From Thermoplasmata archaeon (lineage in GTDB: Archaea; Thermoplasmatota; Thermoplasmata; SG8-5), in NCBI GenBank assembly GCA_023136815.1, contig JAGLQM010000021.1, positions 1 through 10,390 of the forward strand: 10,390 bases of DNA, in the 5' to 3' direction. The translations under genes were made by a program, and so were the position numbers. The notes beneath the pieces are model-generated. The model was not told the DNA's origin. It worked only from the letters and a program-made list of their open reading frames with translations, and did not search any database. Below, one piece after another: positions 1 to 6,543 of this stretch; the stretch's first letter is position 1; each line of letters opens with the position of its first letter.

Positions 1-789
1 GAACTTCTGGAAATCGCAGACATAGTAATTGACTGCACTCCGAAAAAGGCAAATTATAAACCACTCTATGAGAAACATAATGTCAAGGCAATCTGGCAGG
101 GCGGAGAAAAGCATGACCTTACTGGACTATCATTCAATACAGTGTCCAATTATGAGGACGCGATCGGTGCCCAATTTGCCAGGGTTGTATCCTGCAATAC
201 CACTGGACTTTGCAGAACATTGCACCCAATTCAGGAAAAATATGGCATTGATAATGTTCTTGGCGTAATGATCCGCAGGTCTGCAGACCCATGGGATTCC
301 AAGAGCGGCCCTATTAATTCTATAGAGCCAGTTCTGAATGTGCCAAGCCACCACGGTCCAGATGTGGCGACTGTCATGTACGGTCTTAATATCCAGACTA
401 CAGCAGTCAAGGTTCCGACAACCATCATGCACTTGCACTCGGTTGTTGTAAAGATGAAGTCATCCCCAACCAGCCAGGAAGTTGTAGATTTGTGGGAAAA
501 CACCCCAAGAGTAGCACTTGTTGACTCGGGCGAAGGTGTAAAAGGAACATCCCAGGTAATGGAATGGGCCAAAGACCTTGGTCGAAAGCGCGGCGACCTG
601 TTCGAGATAGCAGTCTGGAAGGACGGCGTTCATGTTGTAGGCGACACACTGTACTATTACCAGGCCATTCACCAGGAAAGTGATGTTATTCCAGAAAATA
701 TTGATTGTATCAGAGCCATGTGCAATGTTGAAACCGATAAATTCAAGTCCATGCAAAAGACAGACAAGGCAATGGGACTCATCGCATAA
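1..789 (+). CDS. gap: Type II (archaeal) glyceraldehyde-3-phosphate dehydrogenase, 3' part
   Basis: The reading frame is open from the first base and ends at TAA 787-789. The 262 visible residues match archaeal phosphorylating GAPDH, which oxidises glyceraldehyde-3-phosphate to 1,3-bisphosphoglycerate with NAD(P)+ in cytosolic glycolysis and gluconeogenesis. The catalytic cysteine lies in the SCNTTGLCR motif (Cys codon 193-195). It follows the end of the Rossmann domain (ELLEIADIVIDCTPKKANY, then IWQGGEKHD). Downstream are family segments such as RRSADPWDSKSGPINSI, the HHGPDV motif and VPTTIMHLHSVVVK. Family members are about 335-340 residues, so roughly 75 N-terminal residues lie outside the window. 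A start at GTG 142 would remove conserved sequence and is wrong. The HD gene follows after 13 nt and is probably cotranscribed. Confidence 0.96.
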   Translation, partial: ELLEIADIVIDCTPKKANYKPLYEKHNVKAIWQGGEKHDLTGLSFNTVSNYEDAIGAQFARVVSCNTTGLCRTLHPIQEKYGIDNVLGVMIRRSADPWDSKSGPINSIEPVLNVPSHHGPDVATVMYGLNIQTTAVKVPTTIMHLHSVVVKMKSSPTSQEVVDLWENTPRVALVDSGEGVKGTSQVMEWAKDLGRKRGDLFEIAVWKDGVHVVGDTLYYYQAIHQESDVIPENIDCIRAMCNVETDKFKSMQKTDKAMGLIA

Positions 790-792
790 GCT

Positions 793-797
793 GGTGA
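793..797 (+). promoter_or_regulatory. Shine-Dalgarno site of the HD-domain gene
   Basis: GGTGA lies 5 nt before ATG 803, in the 13-nt gap after the gap stop codon. It supports ATG 803 over the in-frame GTG 794, which would sit inside this same site. Confidence 0.6.
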
Positions 798-802
798 AGC
801 AA

Positions 803-1378
803 ATGATAGAAATCAGGGATATTGAACATTTATTCGGCGAACTCCTGGACCAAATTTATGACAAGGAGCTCAGAGCCAAAACAGTAAGCGTCTGGGTCGA
901 GGGATGCAGGCAAGGAGGCTGGGAAAATATTGACCAGCTCAAGAACATGCCTTTTACCCTCCTTACGGACACCCACGGAGTCAGCTTCATCGAACATAAT
1001 CTTGCAGTTACAAAGGGCGCAATTGGCCTGGCAAAGGCCCAATTGGAGACATATGGCAACCTGCCCTATGACATAGACATGGACCGATTAATCATAGGCG
1101 GTCTGCTCCATGATATTGGCAAGCTTCTGGAATTCGAGCCAGATGGTAAGGGAGGGTATCAAAAATCCCTTGCAGGAAAGTGTATGCGCCACCCAATATC
1201 CGGTGCAGTAATGGCGAAAGAAGCAGGCTTTGACGACAAAATAGCAAACACAATAGCCTGCCACGCAAAGGAAGGTGACGGCCGCCCGCAAGTTATCGAA
1301 ACAGTGCTCATACACCAGGCAGATTTTGCTACGTTCAATCCACTGGTCATGAAGAATGGTGACAAATTAATAGAGTGA
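803..1378 (+). CDS. HD-domain metal-dependent phosphohydrolase
   Basis: A 191-residue protein with an HD/HDIG-type domain, a superfamily that hydrolyses phosphate esters or cyclic nucleotides using bound divalent metal. Visible residues are a first His in FIEHNLAVT (H65), the signature LLHDIGK (H103, D104), H130 in CMRHPIS, H154 in IACHAKE, and D174 in LIHQADFATF. These fill the H...HD...H...H...D pattern, so the site looks intact. The first 50 residues are a helical lead-in with no recognised domain. ATG 803 was chosen because GGTGA precedes it by 5 nt; GTG 794 is a less likely alternative. The frame stays open upstream inside gap, but that is overlap without support. The gene is probably cotranscribed with gap. 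The substrate cannot be read from the sequence, and a link to glycolysis is only positional. Confidence 0.85.
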   Translation: MIEIRDIEHLFGELLDQIYDKELRAKTVSVWVEGCRQGGWENIDQLKNMPFTLLTDTHGVSFIEHNLAVTKGAIGLAKAQLETYGNLPYDIDMDRLIIGGLLHDIGKLLEFEPDGKGGYQKSLAGKCMRHPISGAVMAKEAGFDDKIANTIACHAKEGDGRPQVIETVLIHQADFATFNPLVMKNGDKLIE

Positions 1379-1417
1379 ACTACCAGCCCATAAAGGGAAT
1401 ACACTCTGATTTCAGGC

Positions 1418-2320
1418 TCATCCCTGTTTCGGTAATAATTGAATTATTGACTGGACAAATGCTCCCAGAGTTCGGCTCTGCAGGAGAATCTTTCCCGGAC
1501 CAACAAAGTCCGTTACCAGGCCTTCTCCGCTGAGTATTGTGGACTTCCAGTTACCTACCCTGCGTACAGAGAATTGCATATGATCAGGGAATGCAACTAT
1601 ATGACCGGTGTCCACAGAGAGAGTTTCACCTGGCTGCAGGTCTTTCTCCATTATTCCACCGAAGGATGTGACCCAGACCTTTCCTGGACCTGATGCATGA
1701 AGCATGACAAAATCCCGTTCTGCCAGAAAGCCCTTCAGACCCTGCCACTTCGTGTCTAACTCCACTGATGGGAATGATGCCAGGAATGCTCCACTCTGAA
1801 GAATCATTGGTTGCTGGGTAGTGTCTATTTCTCTTATGTCGCCCATCGTGGGGCCAACAACTGCCAATTCTCCTGGCCCATGGGTTGCAGTGAATGTATT
1901 CACAAAAAAGGACTCGCCGCCAAGAGCAGATGTTACCAGACCTTTCATTATGCCGCCTTTTCTACCATGTGTTTGAATTTCAATGGTATTGTGCATGTAC
2001 ATCATGCCACCTTTTTCTACCGTAATGCTCTGGCCCTGTTTCAGGTTGAATGTGAGAACAGAGAATGATGGAGCATCCCTTATGCTATACTCGTAATCTC
2101 CTCCATCATCAGCTATTGGCTGTTGTGCTGGTTGAGGCTGTTGGATCGGTTGCTGCTGGTAATGCTGTTGTTGGGGTTGTTGTTGCTGATTTATCTGCTG
2201 GGGCTGACACTCTCTTGATACTCCGCCTGGCTGTTTATATGCCTGGCAAGTGTGGCAATACCACTGCTGATACTGTTCTACATAACTCAATGGATTATTA
2301 CACGTTGGACATTGGCTCAT
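1418..2320 (-). CDS. Zinc-ribbon, Q/P-rich linker and AIM24 (TIGR00266-like) domain protein
   Basis: A 300-residue protein in three parts. Residues 1-28 form a zinc ribbon with two CxxC pairs (C4/C7 and C22/C25). Residues about 39-69 are a low-complexity Gln/Pro linker. Residues about 80-300 resemble the AIM24/TIGR00266 family (formerly DUF124), a beta-rich fold of unknown biochemical role, shown by segments such as FNLKQGQSITVEKGGMMYM, TSALGGESFFVNTFTA, LHASGPGKVWVTSFGG and GEGLVTDFVGPGKILLQS. ATG 2320 was chosen because GGTGGAGG precedes it by 7 nt and the zinc ribbon begins at once. An in-frame ATG at 2338 lies upstream of that SD and is unlikely. The gene is convergent with the HD gene (39-nt gap) and divergent from the STAND gene. 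There is no signal peptide or membrane segment, so it is probably cytosolic. The family call is firm, the function unknown. Confidence 0.88.
   Translation of the reverse strand: MSQCPTCNNPLSYVEQYQQWYCHTCQAYKQPGGVSRECQPQQINQQQQPQQQHYQQQPIQQPQPAQQPIADDGGDYEYSIRDAPSFSVLTFNLKQGQSITVEKGGMMYMHNTIEIQTHGRKGGIMKGLVTSALGGESFFVNTFTATHGPGELAVVGPTMGDIREIDTTQQPMILQSGAFLASFPSVELDTKWQGLKGFLAERDFVMLHASGPGKVWVTSFGGIMEKDLQPGETLSVDTGHIVAFPDHMQFSVRRVGNWKSTILSGEGLVTDFVGPGKILLQSRTLGAFVQSIIQLLPKQG
2114..2206 (-). repeat. Low-complexity Gln/Pro-coding tract inside the AIM24-family gene
   Basis: On the coding strand this tract is mostly CAA/CAG with CCx codons and encodes residues about 39-69, a flexible linker between the zinc ribbon and the AIM24 domain. 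Imperfect CAG/CAA runs can change length by slippage, so linker length may vary between strains (inference). Confidence 0.7.
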
Positions 2321-2327
2321 TTCATTT

Positions 2328-2335
2328 CCTCCACC
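2328..2335 (-). promoter_or_regulatory. Shine-Dalgarno site of the AIM24-family gene
   Basis: GGTGGAGG on the minus strand, 7 nt before ATG 2320. It decides the start against ATG 2338. Its 5' end overlaps a 6-bp inverted repeat (CACCCA/TGGGTG, 2332-2345) that could partly occlude it. Confidence 0.7.
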
Positions 2336-2366
2336 CATTTGGGTGTAACTGTAAAATCAATAGAAG

Positions 2367-2374
2367 CATAAAAA
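2367..2374 (-). promoter_or_regulatory. Probable TATA box of the AIM24-family gene
   Basis: TTTTTATG on the minus strand. Its centre near 2371 predicts a transcription start near 2345, giving a leader of about 25 nt that contains the GGTGGAGG site. Based on box shape and spacing only. Confidence 0.45.
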
Positions 2375-2400
2375 CCTGACCCCTAGATGTTACAAACTAT

Positions 2401-2432
2401 TTTTGACACATAATTATGATTAACTGTCAAAT
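2401..2432. promoter_or_regulatory. Inverted repeat TTTTGAC...GTCAAA, candidate operator
   Basis: TTTTGAC (2401-2407) and GTCAAA (2426-2431) face each other across 18 bp in the divergent region between the AIM24-family and STAND genes. The right arm belongs to AACTGTCAAAT, which recurs exactly at 6533-6543, again just after a TTTTGAC. It lies about 25 bp beyond the AIM24-gene TATA box and about 160 bp upstream of the STAND-gene TATA box. A regulator-binding role is inference. Confidence 0.35.
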
Positions 2433-2591
2433 TTCAGTGGTTTGCGTTCAAGAGGAATAATAGATTCTTCTGATTTCAAGGTCTGGACGAAAGCGAAGGG
2501 CAGTGAAATAATATTGAAAATTCTTGGATTTATGGTTTTGAACACCGATTATGCTGTTTTTGGGTAGTTAAAGGCATCCAGGCATTAGAAA
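2433..2591. other. Rest of the divergent intergenic region, no gene seen
   Basis: AT-rich sequence between the operator-like repeat and the STAND promoter. I see no open frame with a supported start, RNA gene or clear repeat here. It makes the 5' regulatory region of the STAND gene long by the standard of this window. Confidence 0.5.
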
Positions 2592-2603
2592 GATTATATA
2601 ATC
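2592..2603 (+). promoter_or_regulatory. TATA box of the STAND gene inside a perfect 12-bp palindrome
   Basis: GATTATATAATC is perfectly palindromic and contains TTATATAA (2594-2601). Its centre, 2597.5, is 26.5 nt before GTG 2624 and 23.5 nt before GTG 2621. No SD site precedes either codon. This geometry fits a leaderless archaeal transcript. Confidence 0.65.
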
Positions 2604-2620
2604 TAAGTCTATTTACGGTT

Positions 2621-5242
2621 GTGGTGAAGAAGGATACAAAATTGGCGACAACAACGGATCGAATATTTCTCTATCTGCTGGAGTTTAAATCCTATGAAGA
2701 CGAGATAGATGGTCCAATGGAATTGACCCAGATAGGCATTGCCAAAGCGATTGGAGTAGCAAGAGGAAACGTCACCAGGGCAATACAGCCCTCTATTGAA
2801 GACGGATGGATTGAATCCCACAAAGTTCATGTTTCTGGTATCCGTCTGAAAAGAATTATATATTATTTGTCTGGCACGGGATATAATAAGGCCCATGATA
2901 TAAAGAAGGAACTTGATGAAACCCAGATTCGCCTCATAGACCAGGACGGTGAAGAGACAAAAGTCAAGCTTGGCAATATCATACAGCATATTCCATTCGA
3001 GATCAACTTTGTGGAAATTGTCAGAGAGGTTAACAAAACAAGGACCTTCGATTGCCAGGAATTTCTGAATAATCAAAAGCAGGAAGCGGTCGAACTCTCA
3101 AGCCACCTAAGAGAAAAAATTAGAATTGATCATTTATATGGTCGTCAGAATGAGATGAAGATTGCTTCAGAATGGTTGAAATCACCATCATGTCATACAC
3201 TGATTGTCAAAGGCATGCCTGGCATAGGAAAAACCACGTTACTGTCATATATTATGGATGGCATATCTGAATGTCCTACCACTTATTTTTTCAGAATTCA
3301 AACATGGTGTACAGTACGGGCTATTATCAAATCTCTGTCCCAGTTTTTCGAGAATCAAGGCAAGAGAGAGCTCAAGAGATATTTGACAGAGAACAATAGA
3401 ATCGATATGTCCGAGGTCGAGTACTTGCTTATGGAAAGTCTGTCAGAACAATCCATCTTGATGGTATTCGATGATTATCACAATGCCAACAATGACGTTC
3501 AAACATTTTTTTCAATGCTCCAGAAATTAATAACCCGGTATGAAAACATCAAGCTCGTTGTAGCTGGAATGGGGGTTGATTCATTCTATGATAGGCAGGA
3601 TGTGGCTGTGTCGAAATCAGTTATTGAGATAACACTTGAAGGACTGGATAAAGAAAGCACAGAGATTCTTGCTCGAAATATGGGAATATCCGAGAAATTC
3701 ATTGAGGATATTCATGCAAAGACTGAAGGACATCCTCTTTTCGTGAAACTGCTGGGAAATGGAGGAATGCCTGAGATGAACATGGATCTCGAGAAATTCA
3801 TCAATGAAGAGTTCGTCCAAATATTGAATGAAAGGGAACTTGAACTATTGAAATATCTCTCTGTCCACAGATACCCGGCACATAGAAGTGATCTGCATGC
3901 ATATCAGCATATTATTACCAATCTGACTGAACAGTCAATAATCAAGCAGTCCGAAGATGATTATGTTGAGTTACATGACATGATCAAGACCGCTTTATAT
4001 CGTAGATTGTCCGAGAAGGATATTGAACGATTTCATTCCAAAGCGGCAGAGCATTATCTCGAAGATCTTTCCATCAACAGCCTCATGGAAGTGCTTTACC
4101 ACCTTCTCAAGACAGAACGCTATAATGATGTTATCGAGATACTACTGGACAAAGAAGAAAAACTGCTGAAAAGCGACAGGCTTGAAGAACTGGCCCGCGC
4201 TCTCACAATACTTCTGGGTAAATCCTTTGATATTGAGAAACAGGAAAAGGCCAGATTATTGTATATGCAGGGGCAGGCATTGTCATTCATAGGTGAATGG
4301 GATGAGGCAATAATGCATTACAACCGGGCAATGGTTCTTGCATCGGACAATGAGAAGTTGATTATGAAAACAAAATCAGGCACCGCCGAGATTTCATTGA
4401 GGAGAAATAATTATTCCATCGCCCAGTCTCTCTTTGAAGACATTCTGGAATGGGCCGATAAGAATAATGAAATGGAAATGAAGGCTGAGAGCAGTTATTA
4501 CCTTGGTTCTGTTCATGAATTATTATGGGATAATGAATTAGCACTTGATTATTTCAAAAAATCTTTAAAAATTTCGTTCAAAACCAATAATAAAAACCAG
4601 ATAGCAAAAGCATATTATGGCCAGGGGAGACTTTTCCATCGAAGACAGGAATATGAAAAGGCTTTAGAAAGCAAAAACAAAGCCCTGGATATTGCTTTGA
4701 AAATTGGGAATAAACAAATTGCTAGCAAGATACTGACAAGTATTGGAAACACACTTGATAGAATGGAACAATTAGAAGATGAGATAAATGCCCATGAACG
4801 GGCAATAGTACTTGCCAGAGAAACTGGAGCAGTTAGAACGCTGGCTTATGCTCTATCAAATGCCGGTGCAGCTTATTTGGACAAATCGGAATTGAATTTA
4901 TCGCAAAAATATCTTGATGAAGCTGCCATTATCTTTGAAAAACTTGGGGAGACCACTATGTACGCAACTACAAATTTGAACAAAGCAATTATTGCACTTT
5001 ATAAAGGAGATATGGACAGGGCAATTAATCTTTTCAATGAATGTGATAATATTTTGAATATGATAGAAAATAAAGAAAAACTTGTGGATTCATATCACAG
5101 ATTTGGACTTGCACTAAAAAAATCAAATTACCTAGATGAAGCGAAGGCTTTTTTTGAAAAAGCCCTAGCCATTTCTTCAGAGTTGAAAGACACCACAACA
5201 TCTAGGCAAATAACCAAAGATATCAAGCAATTGAAAGATTAA
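2621..5242 (+). CDS. wHTH / STAND-type ATPase / TPR-repeat regulator-like protein
   Basis: An 873-residue protein. Residues about 10-85 look like a winged helix-turn-helix (LTQIGIAKAIGVARGNVTRAI, then a wing). Residues about 170-380 form a STAND-type P-loop ATPase: Walker A GMPGIGKTT (198-206), Walker B ILMVFDDYH (279-287; D284, D285), a VVAGMG sensor-like strand and GHPLF (370-374), the conserved GxP. A second winged-helix-like segment follows (about 400-465, with LHDMI). Residues about 490-870 are TPR-like helical repeats. This matches MalT/AfsR-like architecture, in which ligand sensing by the repeats controls ATP-dependent oligomerisation, but with DNA binding at the N-terminus. A defence-type STAND role is possible, yet no effector domain is visible. 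The start is GTG 2621 or 2624; TATA spacing favours 2624. The gene is AT-rich, especially the TPR part. Target and ligand are unknown. Confidence 0.87.
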   Translation: MVKKDTKLATTTDRIFLYLLEFKSYEDEIDGPMELTQIGIAKAIGVARGNVTRAIQPSIEDGWIESHKVHVSGIRLKRIIYYLSGTGYNKAHDIKKELDETQIRLIDQDGEETKVKLGNIIQHIPFEINFVEIVREVNKTRTFDCQEFLNNQKQEAVELSSHLREKIRIDHLYGRQNEMKIASEWLKSPSCHTLIVKGMPGIGKTTLLSYIMDGISECPTTYFFRIQTWCTVRAIIKSLSQFFENQGKRELKRYLTENNRIDMSEVEYLLMESLSEQSILMVFDDYHNANNDVQTFFSMLQKLITRYENIKLVVAGMGVDSFYDRQDVAVSKSVIEITLEGLDKESTEILARNMGISEKFIEDIHAKTEGHPLFVKLLGNGGMPEMNMDLEKFINEEFVQILNERELELLKYLSVHRYPAHRSDLHAYQHIITNLTEQSIIKQSEDDYVELHDMIKTALYRRLSEKDIERFHSKAAEHYLEDLSINSLMEVLYHLLKTERYNDVIEILLDKEEKLLKSDRLEELARALTILLGKSFDIEKQEKARLLYMQGQALSFIGEWDEAIMHYNRAMVLASDNEKLIMKTKSGTAEISLRRNNYSIAQSLFEDILEWADKNNEMEMKAESSYYLGSVHELLWDNELALDYFKKSLKISFKTNNKNQIAKAYYGQGRLFHRRQEYEKALESKNKALDIALKIGNKQIASKILTSIGNTLDRMEQLEDEINAHERAIVLARETGAVRTLAYALSNAGAAYLDKSELNLSQKYLDEAAIIFEKLGETTMYATTNLNKAIIALYKGDMDRAINLFNECDNILNMIENKEKLVDSYHRFGLALKKSNYLDEAKAFFEKALAISSELKDTTTSRQITKDIKQLKD

Positions 5243-6295
5243 TCAGTTAGGATCTTCTCTTTGCCCAATACCATTGGGATCCTCTCTTTGCCCAATACCA
5301 TATGTGTCCATTGACGCCACCAGTGGATATTTATCCTTGCTGTCTCCTCCGTCAATGTCCAGGTAAGGGTTATCTACAATACCATCACTGCCTGGTTGGT
5401 TTTGTTGTGGGCCAGAGTATAAATCAACAGGATCATGATCGGTCCAGTAATTTCCGCCATTACTGAATCCGGCATGCCAGTTATTACCTGTTCCTGCATC
5501 ATATGCCTGGTTGATATTATTGCCAAAGTTGTTGTATATTATGTCATTGTTGCTTGAATAAATGTCAATATAAACACCGTACTCAGAATTCAAACAGAAA
5601 GAGTTCAACAATACTGTGTTATAGCTTGACCAAAATATGATTAATCCATAATCGTTGTAGAAGACCAGGTTATCCTCCACCGCGTTCATTGAAGCGCAAT
5701 AGAATAAGTGGATTCCAATATCATTGTACTCAACGGTGTTGCGATAAATATGATTATAATTAGAATAATCCATAGTTATTCCATAGCATGTGTTAAGGCT
5801 TACCTCGTTGTATTGGATTATATTGTAGTCCGATTCAAGAACATAGATCCCAAATTGATTGTAATACACTATGTTATTTTCGATAATGATATCAGAAGAC
5901 CCATATATGAATACTCCAGAGAAATCATTGTATAACATCTCATTGCCATCAATCACGCCGTTCTCAACGTAATAGAAACTTATTCCAGAATTCGTCCGGT
6001 AGTAATTATCTGGACTTGATGTATATGCATTATAGAGATAGCAGTCTTGAATGATGAAATAGTCGGTTGTATTGCCAATGTAAATACAATAACCATAGCC
6101 TGCACCATCTATCTCCAGACCAGTAATATTCCATGGATTAGCCGCAGTTCCATCCCCAGATGAAGCATATGTGCTGAAATCATTATTCGAGTCAATCCTT
6201 ATCGGCGCATGAGTAGTGTATGCCATTACGCCAGCTCCGCTCACAGTAACTATCGATAGTACCAAAATCGCACAAATTATTTGTCTCATTTTCAT
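5243..6295 (-). CDS. Secreted NosD-like right-handed beta-helix protein
   Basis: A 350-residue protein. The N-terminus is a signal peptide (basic MKMR, then hydrophobic IICAILVLSIVTVSGAGV, probable cleavage after VMA near residue 25). A GDGTAANPWNITGLEIDG motif, typical of the start of NosD/PbH1 proteins, follows. Residues about 70-270 hold PbH1-like turns of about 22-24 residues (NGVIDGNEM, DIIIENNIVYYN, YNIIQYNEVSLN, YNHIYRNTVEYN). The end GGNYWTDHDPVDLY...DGIVDNPY...DKYPLV is the usual cap of archaeal NosD-like proteins. The role is extracellular or surface-attached, perhaps polysaccharide- or surface-layer-associated (family inference). No C-terminal anchor or sorting motif is seen; the chain ends with GIGQREDPN twice. 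ATG 6295 is supported by GGAGGG 7 nt upstream. Its stop abuts the STAND stop with no gap. Confidence 0.88.
   Translation of the reverse strand: MKMRQIICAILVLSIVTVSGAGVMAYTTHAPIRIDSNNDFSTYASSGDGTAANPWNITGLEIDGAGYGYCIYIGNTTDYFIIQDCYLYNAYTSSPDNYYRTNSGISFYYVENGVIDGNEMLYNDFSGVFIYGSSDIIIENNIVYYNQFGIYVLESDYNIIQYNEVSLNTCYGITMDYSNYNHIYRNTVEYNDIGIHLFYCASMNAVEDNLVFYNDYGLIIFWSSYNTVLLNSFCLNSEYGVYIDIYSSNNDIIYNNFGNNINQAYDAGTGNNWHAGFSNGGNYWTDHDPVDLYSGPQQNQPGSDGIVDNPYLDIDGGDSKDKYPLVASMDTYGIGQREDPNGIGQREDPN
5250..5301. repeat. 27-bp tandem duplication at the 3' end of the NosD-like gene
   Basis: Two copies with a period of 27 bp (5250-5274 and 5277-5301) differ at one of 25 compared positions (T5255 against C5282). 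The period is a multiple of three, so it adds nine in-frame residues and gives GIGQREDPN twice at the C-terminus. The mismatch is silent (GAA/GAG). It looks like a recent slippage or duplication event. Confidence 0.9.
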
Positions 6296-6302
6296 TTTTT
6301 TT

Positions 6303-6308
6303 CCCTCC
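6303..6308 (-). promoter_or_regulatory. Shine-Dalgarno site of the NosD-like gene
   Basis: GGAGGG on the minus strand, separated from ATG 6295 by seven A residues. It is a strong site and settles ATG 6295 over ATG 6289. Confidence 0.75.
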
Positions 6309-6323
6309 GAATACTGCTTTGTG

Positions 6324-6349
6324 TAGCATGCTAATTTTTAGCATAGCAT
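6324..6349 (-). promoter_or_regulatory. AGCAT repeat cluster and hairpin in the NosD-gene leader
   Basis: TAGCATGCTA (6324-6333) is a perfect 10-bp palindrome. ATGCTAA (6328-6334) and TTAGCAT (6338-6344) form a 7-bp stem with a 3-nt loop. AGCAT occurs three times (6325, 6340, 6345). It lies 15-40 nt upstream of the SD and downstream of the likely TATA box, so it could be an operator or an RNA hairpin in the 5' leader. Confidence 0.4.
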
Positions 6350-6375
6350 TTTGAAGTATCTTGAGCAAGCTATAG

Positions 6376-6390
6376 ATAATATTTAATAGA
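6376..6390 (-). promoter_or_regulatory. Possible TATA region of the NosD-like gene
   Basis: The minus-strand AT-rich segment TCTATTAAATATTAT would place transcription start near 6357 and give a leader of about 60 nt containing the AGCAT hairpin and the SD. The exact box is ambiguous. Confidence 0.3.
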
Positions 6391-6505
6391 AAAAGTGACA
6401 CGAGGGAATAGAAAAATAACAGCAATATTGGACCTAACCAATTTCCAATTTTAGCAATATTTCTCGGGCTGTGTTGTCAAAAAAACATATGTTTACCGGA
6501 TGATT

Positions 6506-6527
6506 CGGGGCAAGGTTGCCCCGTTTT
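6506..6527 (+). terminator. GC-rich hairpin followed by T4, terminator-like
   Basis: CGGGGCAA and TTGCCCCG pair around GG (realistically 7 bp with a 4-nt loop), and TTTT follows on the plus strand. The shape is that of an intrinsic terminator, yet no plus-strand gene ends here: both flanking genes are on the minus strand. Archaeal termination usually depends on T-tracts rather than hairpins, so a structural, protein-binding or small-RNA role is equally possible. Confidence 0.3.
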
Positions 6528-6543
6528 GACCAAACTGTCAAAT
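6524..6543. promoter_or_regulatory. Second TTTTGAC...GTCAAA inverted repeat
   Basis: TTTGAC (6525-6530) and GTCAAA (6537-6542) are separated by 6 bp. AACTGTCAAAT (6533-6543) is identical to 2422-2432. A further TGTCAAA half-site is at 6475-6481. The shared motif suggests one regulator or a shared element; this is inference. Confidence 0.35.

Noticed and set aside
142..789. Treating GTG 142 as the start of a short protein
   Set aside because: The same frame is open to base 1 and encodes conserved GAPDH residues upstream, so this is the interior of a truncated gene.
680..802. Extending the HD-domain gene upstream to 680
   Set aside because: This would overlap gap by over 100 bp, has no SD site, and adds residues unlike the family. 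ATG 803 has a well-placed GGTGA.
2065..2379. Plus-strand open frame opposite the AIM24-family gene
   Set aside because: It is the antisense of the Gln/Pro linker and zinc ribbon; no start signal and no recognisable protein.
5250..5301. CRISPR or other repeat-array origin for the 27-bp duplication
   Set aside because: There are only two directly adjacent copies with no spacer, in frame within a gene, so it is a simple tandem duplication.
5708..5935. Plus-strand open frame opposite the NosD-like gene
   Set aside because: Ile-rich translation caused by AT-rich antisense of beta-helix repeats; no SD or TATA at suitable spacing.
6192..6425. Open minus-strand frame crossing the start of the NosD-like gene
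   Set aside because: Its translation is low-complexity with no SD, and it overlaps the signal-peptide region of a convincing gene in another frame.
6421..6461. AGCAATATT direct repeat as an attachment site or target-site duplication
   Set aside because: It is only 9 bp, 32 bp apart, in AT-rich DNA with no integrase or transposase nearby; easily chance.
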